Source of the DNA: Acidobacteriota bacterium
GTDB lineage: Bacteria > Acidobacteriota > Vicinamibacteria > Vicinamibacterales > Fen-181
Assembly (NCBI GenBank): GCA_003170135.1
Contig: PMZR01000011.1
Location: 1 to 64,000, forward strand
Length of the DNA: 64,000 bases
Direction: 5' to 3'
Below the pieces are notes generated by a model. That model was not told where the DNA came from. It did no database searches and worked only from the letters and a program-made list of their open reading frames with translations. Positions 8,154 to 17,006 of the stretch are shown here, in pieces. A program made the translations under genes and the position numbers. Every line of letters starts with the position of its first letter. Positions within the stretch are counted from its first letter, which is position 1.

Positions 8154-10046
8154 ATGAGTTACCAGGCGGGCGTGTGCAACTTGTGTGGAACCGGGTGTGG
8201 CCACTTCCTGGGTATCGATGACGGTCGCGTTGTGGCGGTGGCGCCGAACCTCTCGCATCCGGTGAGCCAGGGACGGCTCTGCATGCGAGGGTGGCACATC
8301 CACGAGCTCCTCGCGACCGGCGAGCGCATCGCGACGCCCATGGTCCGGCGGTCTGGCGCGTTGCGACCGGCTTCCTACGCCGAAGCCATCTCGGTCATGC
8401 GCGAACGCCTCGCGCTCCTGCCCGATCCGGCCACCCAGGTGGGCGTGCTCGCGTCGGCCCGCTCGTCCAACGAGGACAACTTCCTGCTGGCGAAGCTCGC
8501 TCGAGAGGTGCTCGGCACCAACCAGCTCGGCGTCAGCTCGCAAGCCGGCCATGCGCAGACGATGCGCGCTCTCGAATCGGTGTTCGGTGCGGCCGCCCCG
8601 ATCGGGTCGCTCGCCGACATCGAGCACGCGCGCTATATCTTCGTCGTGGGCAGCGACCTGACGCGGCTCAACCCCATCGTCGGCAGCAACATCCACAAGG
8701 CGGCGCGGCGGGGCAGTCGCGTCGTGGCGTTGAGCAGCGCCCGCACGCAGATGGCCAGGCTCGCGACCCGGCACCTGCAGCAGAAGCCCGGCACCAAGCG
8801 GCTCGCCGTCATTGGTCTTCTCAAAGCGGTCGTTGCCCGGCGTCTGTCGGAACCGGACTTCGCCGAGCGCGGTCTGGCGGGGTTCCCCGCGCTCGAACGC
8901 GCCCTGGGCGATCTGTCGTCCGGCACGATCGAATCCGCAACCGGCGTTGCCTACGCTGCGCTGGAAGAGGAGGCGCAGCGGCTGCTCGACGCCGAATCGT
9001 TCATGGTCATCTTCTCGTCGGGGATTTCCGGTCTCGACGCGGAGACGGTCAACTCGGTCGTCAACCTCGCGGCGGTCAGCGGCAAGATGGGCGGCGCCGG
9101 CTCCGGGATCCTGCCGATCGCCGGGATCTGCAATCTGCAGGGAAGCTTCGACGTCGGCCTGATGCCTGCCTCGCAGGGGCCGGATCTCGTCGGCCGCCTC
9201 GGCGCGAACGACTCGCCGATCCGCGCACTGGTCGTTGTCGATCATGACGACGGCATCATCCGCCATCGTGAACGCATCGCCGGCCTCGACCTCGTGGCCT
9301 ATGTCGGCAGCTTCAACAACCCGTTCATGGACCTGGCACACGTGGTCCTTCCGGCGGCCACGTTTGCAGAGGATGACGGCACCTACACCGCGAGCGACCG
9401 GCGCGTGCAGCTGTCGCCCGCCAGGACCAGGCCGCCGGTCAACGTGCTGCCGGCATGGCGCCTCTACTGCGACATCGCCGCGAGTGCCGGCAAGAGCTGG
9501 AGCTACGACAGCGGGCGCGACGTGTTTGCCGAGATCGCGCGCACCATCCCGGGCTACGCGGGTCTGACTCACGACGTCCTCGCGGCGGGTTTCGGCCGCC
9601 ATTGTGAGCGCCCGTCTACCGTTCGCTGCGAACGCCTGCTGCCGATCGACACGGGTACGCCGGCCGTGCACACGGACGAGGCCTTTCCGTTCGCGCTGAT
9701 GATCGGGAAGGCGCAGCACTTCTGGCACCAGCACAACCTCCTGCGCAAGACGCTCATCCCCCGGCGCGAGTATGACGCGACGTTGCTGCTCTATCCCCAG
9801 GGCTACATCGAGATCAGCGCGGCCGATGCCAGGCGGCTGCAGGTCCGCGACAAGTGGCTGGTCAAGGTGTCGTCGCCGGGCGGCAGCATGAAGATTGCCG
9901 TCAAGATCTCGGACGACGTCCAGGACGGGAGCGCCTACGTTCCCTATTTCATCAACGAGATGATCACCGGTTTCCTCGTGGCGCACGACCGCGCGTTCAC
10001 CGCGGGCGAGGATGCCATCATTCCGATTCGAATCGAGAAGCTGTGA
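8154..10046 (+). CDS. Molybdopterin-oxidoreductase-fold protein lacking formate dehydrogenase catalytic residues
   Basis: A 630-residue protein of the formate dehydrogenase alpha/NuoG superfamily. The N-terminal [4Fe-4S] motif is complete: Cys8, Cys11, Cys15 and Cys43 (CNLCGTGC ... GRLCMRGW). Alignment by eye to E. coli FdhF places Gly132 (codon GGC at 8547) where FdhF has the metal-ligating selenocysteine, with the neighbouring His133 kept, and Ala323 (PIAGICNLQG) where FdhF has its catalytic Arg (PVRGQNNVQG). Formate oxidation is therefore unlikely. Most of the pterin-binding scaffold and the C-terminal barrel (LLYPQGYIEISAADA) remain, so it may act as an electron wire, as in NuoG, or bind an unusual cofactor. 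It overlaps the Fe-S subunit gene by a GTGA junction and sits in the hydrogenase unit. Confidence 0.8.
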   Translation: MSYQAGVCNLCGTGCGHFLGIDDGRVVAVAPNLSHPVSQGRLCMRGWHIHELLATGERIATPMVRRSGALRPASYAEAISVMRERLALLPDPATQVGVLASARSSNEDNFLLAKLAREVLGTNQLGVSSQAGHAQTMRALESVFGAAAPIGSLADIEHARYIFVVGSDLTRLNPIVGSNIHKAARRGSRVVALSSARTQMARLATRHLQQKPGTKRLAVIGLLKAVVARRLSEPDFAERGLAGFPALERALGDLSSGTIESATGVAYAALEEEAQRLLDAESFMVIFSSGISGLDAETVNSVVNLAAVSGKMGGAGSGILPIAGICNLQGSFDVGLMPASQGPDLVGRLGANDSPIRALVVVDHDDGIIRHRERIAGLDLVAYVGSFNNPFMDLAHVVLPAATFAEDDGTYTASDRRVQLSPARTRPPVNVLPAWRLYCDIAASAGKSWSYDSGRDVFAEIARTIPGYAGLTHDVLAAGFGRHCERPSTVRCERLLPIDTGTPAVHTDEAFPFALMIGKAQHFWHQHNLLRKTLIPRREYDATLLLYPQGYIEISAADARRLQVRDKWLVKVSSPGGSMKIAVKISDDVQDGSAYVPYFINEMITGFLVAHDRAFTAGEDAIIPIRIEKL

Positions 10047-11155
10047 CGACGATGTATCTCGCACGCTCCGTCGATCTCAGACAACTGGCCGAGCGCCTGC
10101 AGGCGACACACGAGGTGTGGGGCCCCCAGCGCGCTCCCGGGTCGCAGCAGGTGTTCTTCGATCGGCTCGTCGACGTCGATCGATTGCGTCTCGACGACTC
10201 GCTGCCGGCGATGCCGCCCAAGGAAATATTCCTGCCGCAGCTCGAGCGCATCCTCAGCTATCGCTACGACCGCGACCGGCAGCAGGTGAGCCTGACGCCG
10301 CGCTTCGAAGAGAAGCGCAAGGCTCTTCTCGGCCTGCGGCCGTGCGACCTGGCTGGCCTGCAATGCCTCGACCGGTTCCTGATCGGCCAGGACTTTGTCG
10401 ACGAGGTTTACCTGGCGCACAGGAAGAGGACGCTCATCGTCGTCGAGAACTGCGCGGCGCCATTTTCGGACTGCTTCTGCGTCTGTACCGACACGGGGCC
10501 GGCCGCCCACGAGGGGTACGACCTGAGCCTCACCAAGCTTGGCGCCGACGAGCCGGTGTACCTGGTCGACGTCGGGAGCGACGAGGGGCACGCGCTGGCG
10601 CTGGCGAGCAACTGGCGACAGGCCGGCAGCCGTGAGATCGAGCAAAAGGCCGCCGTCATCGACCGCGCCGTGTCGCTCTTCCCGGAAGTCGCCACGCACA
10701 ACAAAGCGTGGATTTCGCGAACGATGAACCGGGTGACGACGGGGTTCATCAAGCCCGAGACGTGGGAGTACGTCGGCAAGCAGTGCTTCGAGTGCGGCGC
10801 GTGCTCGTTCGTCTGCCCATCGTGCAGCTGCTTCAACATCGAGGACGTCGCCTGCGGCTCTGACGGATGGGCACCCCAAGGCGGCTGCCGCCTTGGGGAC
10901 CCCGCCTGCGATCGGATGCGGACGCGCGATTCCTGTTCCTTCGAGGGCTACACGCGCATGGCCGGGGATCACAATCCGCGCAAGCCGGTTGAAGACCGTC
11001 GCAACAAGCGCTTCTTCTGCAAGCTGTCCTATGCGCAGTCGAAGAAGTACCTGCGGCCCGGCTGCGTGGGCTGCGGCCGATGCGCCTGGGTCTGTCCCGG
11101 GGAAATCGGCATGCCGAACGTCGTCAAGTACATCCACCGCGAGACTCGCGACTGA
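10043..11155 (+). CDS. Hydrogenase/sulfhydrogenase beta-type Fe-S subunit (HydB/AsrA-like)
   Basis: A 370-residue electron-transfer subunit like sulfhydrogenase beta (HydB) or sulfite reductase AsrA. It has an N-terminal domain with the ALLGLRPCDLAGLQCLDRF signature and CFCVCTDTG, and two C-terminal [4Fe-4S] sets: CFECGACSFVCPSCSC and CVGCGRCAWVCPG. The GTG at 10043 overlaps the previous stop and is the probable start; ATG at 10052 is an alternative. It would pass electrons between the FAD/NAD subunit and the hydrogenase. Oddly, a perfect 25-base palindrome lies inside the coding sequence between the two cysteine sets and adds an in-frame stretch (GWAPQGGCRLGDP) that I do not expect in relatives. 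Confidence 0.85.
   Translation: MTTMYLARSVDLRQLAERLQATHEVWGPQRAPGSQQVFFDRLVDVDRLRLDDSLPAMPPKEIFLPQLERILSYRYDRDRQQVSLTPRFEEKRKALLGLRPCDLAGLQCLDRFLIGQDFVDEVYLAHRKRTLIVVENCAAPFSDCFCVCTDTGPAAHEGYDLSLTKLGADEPVYLVDVGSDEGHALALASNWRQAGSREIEQKAAVIDRAVSLFPEVATHNKAWISRTMNRVTTGFIKPETWEYVGKQCFECGACSFVCPSCSCFNIEDVACGSDGWAPQGGCRLGDPACDRMRTRDSCSFEGYTRMAGDHNPRKPVEDRRNKRFFCKLSYAQSKKYLRPGCVGCGRCAWVCPGEIGMPNVVKYIHRETRD
10874..10898. repeat. Perfect 25-base palindrome inside the hydB-like coding sequence
   Basis: The 12-base arm CCCCAAGGCGGC, a single T and the exact complement of the arm form a strong hairpin. It lies in frame between the two iron-sulfur motif sets of the Fe-S subunit and encodes PQGGCRLG. The shape resembles palindromic repeat elements that insert in coding regions, but no second copy was found in this window. 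Confidence 0.6.
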
Positions 11156-11169
11156 GCATAAGGGATCTT

Positions 11170-12015
11170 ATGTGCGTCATCGAACAGCCCGGCACCATTG
11201 TCACGATTCCCGCCATCGTGAACGTCGATGAGATCACCGACGAGGCGCCGGAGGTCAAGACCTTCTACATGTCGTTCGTCGATCCCTCGGTCGGTGCGCG
11301 GTTCACTCTCCGGTCGGGGCAATTCATCATGTGCACGGTGTTCGGCGCGGGGGAGTTCGCCGTGTCGCTGCCGCCGAGCCCGGAGCACGACCGCTTTCAC
11401 ATCACCGTGCGGCGCGTGGGCAAGGTGACCAATGCCCTGCACGCGCTTCGTCCCGGCGACAAGCTCGGCGTGCGCGGGCCCTTCGGCAACGGTTTCCCCT
11501 TTGCCGACATCAAGGGCAAGAACATCGTCTACGTGGCGGGCGGCATCGGCCTCATCCCCCTGCGCAGCTCGATCGTTCACGTGCTGCAGCACCGCGAGGA
11601 CTTCGGCCGGATCATCCTGCTCTACGGCGCCCGCAGCTTTGCCGACCTGCTGTACCGGCAGAACATCACGCAGTGGCGCAAGACGCCTGGTTTCGAGACG
11701 TTCATCACCCTCGACCGGGCCGAGCCGAATTGGGATGGCGAGGTGGGGTTCGTCAATACGCTCATCGAGAAGGCCGGGGTGCCGGTGGACAACACGGTGG
11801 CGTTCGTCTGCGGACCACCGGTCATGTTCAACAGCGTCATCGGCGACCTCCTGAAGCGGGGCATGAGCGAGGACGCGATCGTCTCGACGCTGGAACGCCA
11901 GATGAAGTGCGGCATCGGGAAGTGCCAGCACTGCGCGATCGGCCGGACGCTGGTCTGCACCGACGGACCGGTCTACACCTACCGGCAGATCAAGACCCTG
12001 GGCGAAGTCATATGA
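11170..12015 (+). CDS. FAD/NAD(P)-binding hydrogenase diaphorase subunit (HydG-like)
   Basis: A 281-residue member of the ferredoxin-reductase family as found in sulfhydrogenase gamma (HydG) and dihydroorotate dehydrogenase PyrK. It shows a FAD-binding barrel (FTLRSGQFIMCTVFGAGEFA), the NAD(P)-binding motif VAGGIGLIPLRS, the CGPPVMF loop, and a C-terminal iron-sulfur ligand set in MKCGIGKCQHCAIG followed by LVC. The enzyme would exchange electrons with NAD(P)H and feed or drain the Fe-S subunit encoded just upstream. It overlaps the maturation protease gene by four bases. Together with the upstream gene this is the diaphorase module of group 3b-type enzymes, here placed next to a group 4 hydrogenase core. 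Confidence 0.88.
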   Translation: MCVIEQPGTIVTIPAIVNVDEITDEAPEVKTFYMSFVDPSVGARFTLRSGQFIMCTVFGAGEFAVSLPPSPEHDRFHITVRRVGKVTNALHALRPGDKLGVRGPFGNGFPFADIKGKNIVYVAGGIGLIPLRSSIVHVLQHREDFGRIILLYGARSFADLLYRQNITQWRKTPGFETFITLDRAEPNWDGEVGFVNTLIEKAGVPVDNTVAFVCGPPVMFNSVIGDLLKRGMSEDAIVSTLERQMKCGIGKCQHCAIGRTLVCTDGPVYTYRQIKTLGEVI

Positions 12016-12500
12016 GCGAGGTTGCCCGCACCCTTCTCGCGGTGCTCGCCGAAAGCACGTGTCTCGTCGGCATGGGCAATCCGTGGCGCAACGACGACGG
12101 CGTGGGTGCGCACGTTGCCGAGCGGCTGGCCGGTCACGCCGGCCTGCCCCCCCAGATCCAGGTCATCAACGTCGAGGACGTCATCGAGAGCTACGCCTTC
12201 GATATCGCCAACCGGCAGGTCAAGAACGTCGTGCTCGTGGACGCCGCGATGAGCGAGGGCACGCCGGCCGGTTCAATCATGTTCGGGAAGGTCGACGAAC
12301 TCGAGGCCGTCGCCAGCGACGTGTCCACGCACAAGCTCGCGCTTCGGACGGTCGAAAGCGTCTTCCGGCAATCGGGAAAAGAGACATACCTGCTGGGGAT
12401 TGTCTCGACCGACATCGACTTTGGCAACGAGATCTCGCCTCCGGTGATGGCCGCTGCCGAGCGAATCGTCGATCTCGTCTGCTCGGCAAGGAGTAGTTAG
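12012..12500 (+). CDS. Hydrogenase maturation protease (HycI/HyaD family)
   Basis: A 162-residue peptidase of the M52 family that cuts the C-terminal tail from a [NiFe] hydrogenase large subunit once nickel is inserted. The signature GMGNPWRNDDGVGAHVAERL is present, with the later conserved Asp (VLVDAAM) and His (STHKLAL). It overlaps hydG-like by ATGA and is followed directly by the antiporter-like subunit gene. Its expected substrate is the large subunit encoded at 14389-16062, whose tail after CTDR is 30 residues. Metallocentre assembly genes (hypA-F) are not in the window. Confidence 0.9.
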   Translation: MSEVARTLLAVLAESTCLVGMGNPWRNDDGVGAHVAERLAGHAGLPPQIQVINVEDVIESYAFDIANRQVKNVVLVDAAMSEGTPAGSIMFGKVDELEAVASDVSTHKLALRTVESVFRQSGKETYLLGIVSTDIDFGNEISPPVMAAAERIVDLVCSARSS

Positions 12501-14363
12501 ATGGCTTGGCTGGCTTCAGTTGGATTGATGGTCGGCACCTCCGTGCTGTGCGCCTCGGCGGCGCTCGTTCCCTTGATCGCTCGTCGCCGGAAGATGGCGG
12601 GCTGGCTGAACGGGGCGAGCTGTCTCGTGGCCGGCGTGGCGTTCGGCGCAGTCGGCGTGGCCACGCTCGTCAACCGGGCCGTGGCATGCGACCTGATGCT
12701 CGGTCCCGCCCGCGTACACCTGTTGGTCGACGGATTCTCGGCCCTGTTTCTCGTCCTGATTTCCTTGATGGCGCTGGTCGTGGCTGTCTACGCGATCGGC
12801 TACATGGAGCACTACCAGCAGTACGGCCTGGCTGGTTTCTATCTCAATTACCCGCTCTTCGTCCTCGGCATGGTGGGCATCGTCCTTGTGGACGATCTCT
12901 CCTGGGGCTTCTCGATCGCCTGGCAGCTGATGACGATCTCGTCGTTTTTCCTGATCCGCTTCGACCATCGCGATCGCCACATCGTGCGCAGCGCCACCAA
13001 GTACCTGCTGCTGATGGAGCTGGCCTGGCTGCTGGTCGTCGTCGGGGCGACGGCCCTGTCAGGTTCATTCGCCGGCGCTTCTCTGTCAGCGCTTGCGACG
13101 ATGACGGCGGCCGCGCCGGCATGGCGACAGGTGGTGGCGCTCGGTCTCGTGCTGGTCGGCTTCGCCCTCAAAGCAGGTGTCTTCCCACTCGGTCAGCTCT
13201 GGCTGCCCGACGCGCACTCGTCGGCTCCGTCGCCGATCAGCGCACTGCTGAGCGGCGTCATGATCAAGACCGGCGTGTACGGCATCGTGCGCACGCTGTT
13301 CTGGATGGTTCCGTCGGGTACGGGTGACGGCAGTTGGCGCTATCTGGGCCTGCTGGTGGCGGCGGCCGGGGTGGCCAGCCTCTTCATCGGCACGGTGCAG
13401 GCGCTGAAACAACACGACGCCAAGCGCCTGCACGCCTATCACTCGATCGGACAGATGGGCTACATCCTGCTGGGCGTCGGCACCGCGCACTTTCTGTTTG
13501 CGAGCGACAACCCGGCCCTCCAGACCCTGGCGGTTTTGGCACTGGTTGGCGCGGTCTATCACACGCTCAATCACGCGGTGTTCAAGAGCCTGCTGTTTCT
13601 CGTCACCGGCAGCGTGCAGTACGCGACGGGCAGCAAGGACATCGACAAGCTGGGCGGACTCGTCAGCCTGATGCCCGTCACGGCGGTGGTCGCGGCGATC
13701 GCGGCCGCATCGATCGCCGGCATACCCGGCTTCAGCGGCTTCGCCAGCAAGTGGGCGGTGATTGCCAGCAGCCTCCTCGCCGGTCGAGACGCGCCCGCGC
13801 TGGTGTTTTTCGGCATCGTCGCTCTGATGACGAGCGCGATCACCCTGGCATCCTACGTCAAGTTCTTCGGCATGACGTTCACCTCGGCGGGCAGCGAGTG
13901 GCATGCGCGCCACGAGGTGCGCGAGGTGGGGGCGACGATGCTCGTCCCGACGACCGTTCTGGCGGGGCTGTGCTTCGTTCAGGGCGTCTTCCCGTGGGTG
14001 TTCTTCACGATCATCTGCCGGGCGCTTTGTGACGGCCAGGGTTCAGCCGTGTCGCGCCTGTTCTCCGATCCCCGGCTGTTCTCGCACGTTGCCGCGCTCG
14101 GGGCGGGTTTCACGGTGAACTTCGATAGTCCGGCCCGGGTTGGCGCCGTGATGATGCCGCTCGTGCTCGTCGTGGCGCTGGTTGTGACGGTTCTCTTTGC
14201 CGGTTGGCTGCGGCGAGCGGGCGGCGCACAGGGGCGCCGCGACTCACCCTGGATGTGTGGCTATCAGCAACTGAACGACCGCAATCGGTATCCGAGCAGC
14301 AACCTGTACGCGGCGTTCAAGAGAGTCGTGCGGTGGACGGGCGCCGACACCCACGACGTGTGA
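12501..14363 (+). CDS. Antiporter-like proton-translocating membrane subunit (HycC/HyfB/NuoL-like)
   Basis: A 620-residue polytopic protein of the NuoL/M/N-MrpD family with about 14-16 hydrophobic helices. Recognisable core sequences are FPLGQLWLPDAHSSAPSPIS and KRLHAYHSIGQMGYILLGVG, followed by the NHAVFKSLLF helix. Only one such subunit is present, as in formate hydrogenlyase (HycC) rather than hydrogenase 4, which has several. It would couple electron flow to proton or sodium movement across the cytoplasmic membrane. The C-terminus ends with a short CGYQQLNDRNRYPSSNLYAA segment of the HyfB/HycC type. The gene starts directly after the protease stop. Confidence 0.9.
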   Translation: MAWLASVGLMVGTSVLCASAALVPLIARRRKMAGWLNGASCLVAGVAFGAVGVATLVNRAVACDLMLGPARVHLLVDGFSALFLVLISLMALVVAVYAIGYMEHYQQYGLAGFYLNYPLFVLGMVGIVLVDDLSWGFSIAWQLMTISSFFLIRFDHRDRHIVRSATKYLLLMELAWLLVVVGATALSGSFAGASLSALATMTAAAPAWRQVVALGLVLVGFALKAGVFPLGQLWLPDAHSSAPSPISALLSGVMIKTGVYGIVRTLFWMVPSGTGDGSWRYLGLLVAAAGVASLFIGTVQALKQHDAKRLHAYHSIGQMGYILLGVGTAHFLFASDNPALQTLAVLALVGAVYHTLNHAVFKSLLFLVTGSVQYATGSKDIDKLGGLVSLMPVTAVVAAIAAASIAGIPGFSGFASKWAVIASSLLAGRDAPALVFFGIVALMTSAITLASYVKFFGMTFTSAGSEWHARHEVREVGATMLVPTTVLAGLCFVQGVFPWVFFTIICRALCDGQGSAVSRLFSDPRLFSHVAALGAGFTVNFDSPARVGAVMMPLVLVVALVVTVLFAGWLRRAGGAQGRRDSPWMCGYQQLNDRNRYPSSNLYAAFKRVVRWTGADTHDV

Positions 14364-14388
14364 TGCGGCGGTTTTGAGGCAGAAGATC

Positions 14389-16062
14389 ATGAGACGGCAA
14401 TTGACGGATAGATTCCGAGTGACCGCCGATAACGCCATCATCGGTGTGACAAAGGCCGGTGCGCACCGGCTCGACATCGACGTCGAACGCCGCGGCCTGA
14501 AAGAGGCTGCGCGCATGCTCGTCGAGGCGGGCGGGCGTTATCTGGTCGGCATCGGATGCGACAACATCGCCAGGGAACACAGCCTCGGCCTCATCCACGC
14601 CTTCTCGTTCGACCGCGACGATCTCTTCGTCTGCTTGCGCACGAGCGCGCCCGCGGCGGATCCGACCTTCGACTCGATCACGCCTCTCATTTTGAACGCT
14701 GGCTGGTCGGAGCGTGAATGCACGGACCTGCTGGGGATGCGGTTCTGCGGTCATCCGAAGCCGAAGAAGCTGGTGCTGGCCGATGACTGGCCGGACGGCG
14801 TCTATCCGCTGCGCAAGGACGTGCCGCACGACTTCGTGCCGCCCGCCGCGGAGAACGTGGCCTACGTCCTCGACGAAGCCCCACCCGGCACGACCACCGT
14901 TCCGGTGGGGCCGTTCCACCCCAGCCTGCACGAGCCGGCGCACTTTGCGGTCTATGTCGACGGCGAGACCATCAAGGGTTGCGACTACCGCGGCTTCATG
15001 ACCCACCGCGGCATCGAGAAACTCTGCACGACGCAGGTGAGCTACAACGAGGTGCCCTTCATCGCGGAGCGCATCTGCGGCATCTGCGGCAGCGTCCACG
15101 CCACCGCGTACTCGCAGGCGGTCGAACAGGCGGCTGGCATCGCGATCCCGCGGCGGGCGGAATACATCCGCACGCTGATGCTCGAGATCGAGCGCATCCA
15201 CTCGCACCTGCTCTGGCTCGGCGTGGCGGGGCATCTCATCGGCTTCGACACCGTCTTCATGCAGGCCTGGCGGGTGCGCGAGCAGATCATGTGGCTGTGC
15301 GAGCGCCTCACAGGCAATCGCAAGACCTACGGCATGATCATCATCGGCGGCGTTCGCCGCGACATCACGCCCGAGACGGCTGCGGACATCCGCGGCGTGC
15401 TGGACACGATCGAAACAGAGCTGCGCGGTCTCAAGCGCGCCATCGAGCACGACACGGCCATTCACAAGCGAACAAAGGATGTCGGGGTCCTGTCCACGGC
15501 GGAGACCATCCAGTGGAGCCTGGTCGGGCCGGTGGCCCGTGCCCGCGGGGTGGATATCGACGCGCGCCGCGATCACCCGTATGCGGCCTACGGCGACCTC
15601 ACGTTCGACGTGCCGGTCTTCACGGGCTGCGACGTCTGGTCGACGCTGCTCGTGCGGCTCCTCGAGACGTTCGAGTCGATCGGCCTCGTGCGCCAGGTGC
15701 TCGACAAGATGCCGGCGGGGCCGCTGTTCGTGCCGTGTGCCGACGAGATCCCGCCGTGGCGGCACGCCCTCTCGGTGGTCGAGGCCCCGCGCGGCGAAGC
15801 GGTGCACTACGTCGTCACGGGCGAAGAGAACCGGCCGGACCGCTGGCGCGTGCGGGCGCCGACCTACCCCAACCTGCAGGGCGTGCCCGCCATGCTGCTC
15901 AACGAGCAGTTCGCGGACTTCCCGATCATCCTGGGCAGCATCGACCCGTGCTTCTCGTGCACGGATCGCGTGGTGGTCGTGGACGGCGCCGCCGGTGCGA
16001 CGCGGACGATGACCGGGGCCGAACTCTCGGAATTGTCGCGGAGCAGAACGAGGAAGGCATAG
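14389..16062 (+). CDS. Group 4 [NiFe] hydrogenase large subunit with N-terminal NuoC-like domain (HycE/HyfG-like)
   Basis: A 557-residue fusion of a NuoC-like domain (residues ~1-140, ending with ECTDLLGMRFCGHPKPKKL) and a NuoD/HycE-like catalytic domain. Both nickel-binding pairs are intact: ERICGICGSVH and DPCFSCTDR, so a working [NiFe] centre is expected. After CTDR a 30-residue tail (VVVVDGAAGATRTMTGAELS and onward) would be removed by the protease encoded upstream; E. coli HycE is cut after the equivalent Arg. A TTG at 14374 is possible, but ATG at 14389 (MRRQLTDRF) is preferred. Within the complex this subunit makes or uses H2 on the cytoplasmic side. Group 4 membership is clear from the NuoC fusion and motif form; the subgroup is not. 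Confidence 0.92.
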   Translation: MRRQLTDRFRVTADNAIIGVTKAGAHRLDIDVERRGLKEAARMLVEAGGRYLVGIGCDNIAREHSLGLIHAFSFDRDDLFVCLRTSAPAADPTFDSITPLILNAGWSERECTDLLGMRFCGHPKPKKLVLADDWPDGVYPLRKDVPHDFVPPAAENVAYVLDEAPPGTTTVPVGPFHPSLHEPAHFAVYVDGETIKGCDYRGFMTHRGIEKLCTTQVSYNEVPFIAERICGICGSVHATAYSQAVEQAAGIAIPRRAEYIRTLMLEIERIHSHLLWLGVAGHLIGFDTVFMQAWRVREQIMWLCERLTGNRKTYGMIIIGGVRRDITPETAADIRGVLDTIETELRGLKRAIEHDTAIHKRTKDVGVLSTAETIQWSLVGPVARARGVDIDARRDHPYAAYGDLTFDVPVFTGCDVWSTLLVRLLETFESIGLVRQVLDKMPAGPLFVPCADEIPPWRHALSVVEAPRGEAVHYVVTGEENRPDRWRVRAPTYPNLQGVPAMLLNEQFADFPIILGSIDPCFSCTDRVVVVDGAAGATRTMTGAELSELSRSRTRKA

Positions 16063-16064
16063 TC

Positions 16065-16964
16065 GTGGAATACGTCATGGTCGCGGCCAATCTTCTGCTC
16101 TTCATGGTGTTGGCGCCGCTCGTCGAAGGCATCATCCGCCGGGTCACCGCGCGCGTTCAATCGCGTCAGGGCCCGCCCCTTCTGCAGCCGTACTTCGACC
16201 TGCTCAAGTTGCTCGCCAAGGAGAACATCGACGCGAGCGGCGGCGCCTGGCCGTTTCGGCTGGCGCCGGTCCTCGCCCTCTCGGCCGTGCTCGTCGTCGT
16301 CGCACTGCTGCCGATCGCCGGGACCGCCACGGCGCTCACGCGGCACGTGGATCTCATCTCGCTGGTCTACCTGCTCACGCTGTCCGGCCTCGCGGTCCTG
16401 ATGGGGGCACTCGCGAGCAGGAATCCATACGCCACGATCGGCGCCAGCCGCGAGATGACCACCATGATCATGGTCGAACCGGTGTTCGTGATGCTGCTGC
16501 TCCTTGGCAGCATCAGACACCGGAGTCTCGACCTGACGACGCTGCTCGCCGGCGGTACGGCGGCATGGACCTGGTCCACGGCGATCATGGCGCTCGTCAG
16601 CCTCATGGCGCTGCAGGCGTTCGTGGCCCGGCAGCCGTTCGACACCGCCGAGGCGGAGATCGAACTGCTGGGCGGCCCGCTCATCGAGTACAGCGGTCCG
16701 AACCTGGCGCTGTTCAAGTATGCCGTGATGCTGAAGCAGATGTTCTACGCCTACTTCCTGGTGGCGGTCCTCGTCCCGCTCACCGGCGGTGGCCCGGCGG
16801 CCGATCTGCCCCTGCAGCTCGCCGCCGTGGGCGGTGTGTGTCTTCTTGTCGGGCTCCTGGGGGCGACGAACCCGCGCTTCAGGATCGACCAGGCCCTGCG
16901 CATCTACGCTCTGCTCCTCGTCATGTCGCTGGGCGCGGTCGGGCTGTCTCTTGGCGGGTATTAG
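16065..16964 (+). CDS. Hydrogenase membrane subunit, NuoH-like (HycD/HyfC-like)
   Basis: A 299-residue integral membrane protein of the NuoH/HycD family with about eight helices. Diagnostic pieces are RVTARVQSRQGPPLLQPYFD and LLKLLAKENI, the NPYATIGASREM loop, the acidic QPFDTAEAEIELLGG loop and GPNLALFKYAVMLKQMFY. It anchors the soluble arm in the membrane and forms part of the quinone-site-like cavity that in group 4 enzymes transmits energy to the antiporter subunit. GTG at 16065, two bases after the large-subunit stop, is chosen; ATG at 16077 is a shorter alternative. Confidence 0.9.
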   Translation: MEYVMVAANLLLFMVLAPLVEGIIRRVTARVQSRQGPPLLQPYFDLLKLLAKENIDASGGAWPFRLAPVLALSAVLVVVALLPIAGTATALTRHVDLISLVYLLTLSGLAVLMGALASRNPYATIGASREMTTMIMVEPVFVMLLLLGSIRHRSLDLTTLLAGGTAAWTWSTAIMALVSLMALQAFVARQPFDTAEAEIELLGGPLIEYSGPNLALFKYAVMLKQMFYAYFLVAVLVPLTGGGPAADLPLQLAAVGGVCLLVGLLGATNPRFRIDQALRIYALLLVMSLGAVGLSLGGY

Positions 16965-16973
16965 ACAGGCGGC

Positions 16974-16994
16974 CAGGAATCAGGAATCAGGAAT
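16974..16994 (+). repeat. Triple direct repeat of CAGGAAT
   Basis: Three head-to-tail copies of the heptamer CAGGAAT fill most of the 42-base spacer between the NuoH-like and ferredoxin-like genes. This is the loosest junction inside the hydrogenase unit. Copy number could vary by slippage and change the distance to the GTG at 17007. Confidence 0.7.
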
Positions 16995-17006
16995 CGGGGA
17001 AACGTC

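Noticed and set aside
8547-8549. Possible selenocysteine position in the formate dehydrogenase-like protein
   Set aside because: The codon is GGC (Gly), not TGA, and no SECIS-type need exists; the ligand is simply absent.
8154-10046. Calling the molybdopterin-fold protein a working formate dehydrogenase
   Set aside because: Both catalytic positions (Sec/Cys and Arg of FdhF) are replaced, so only the fold can be claimed.
7677-10064. Minus-strand open frame of 795 codons opposite the molybdopterin-fold gene
   Set aside because: Composition is the arginine/aspartate-rich pattern of a shadow frame and the + strand encodes a clear protein family.
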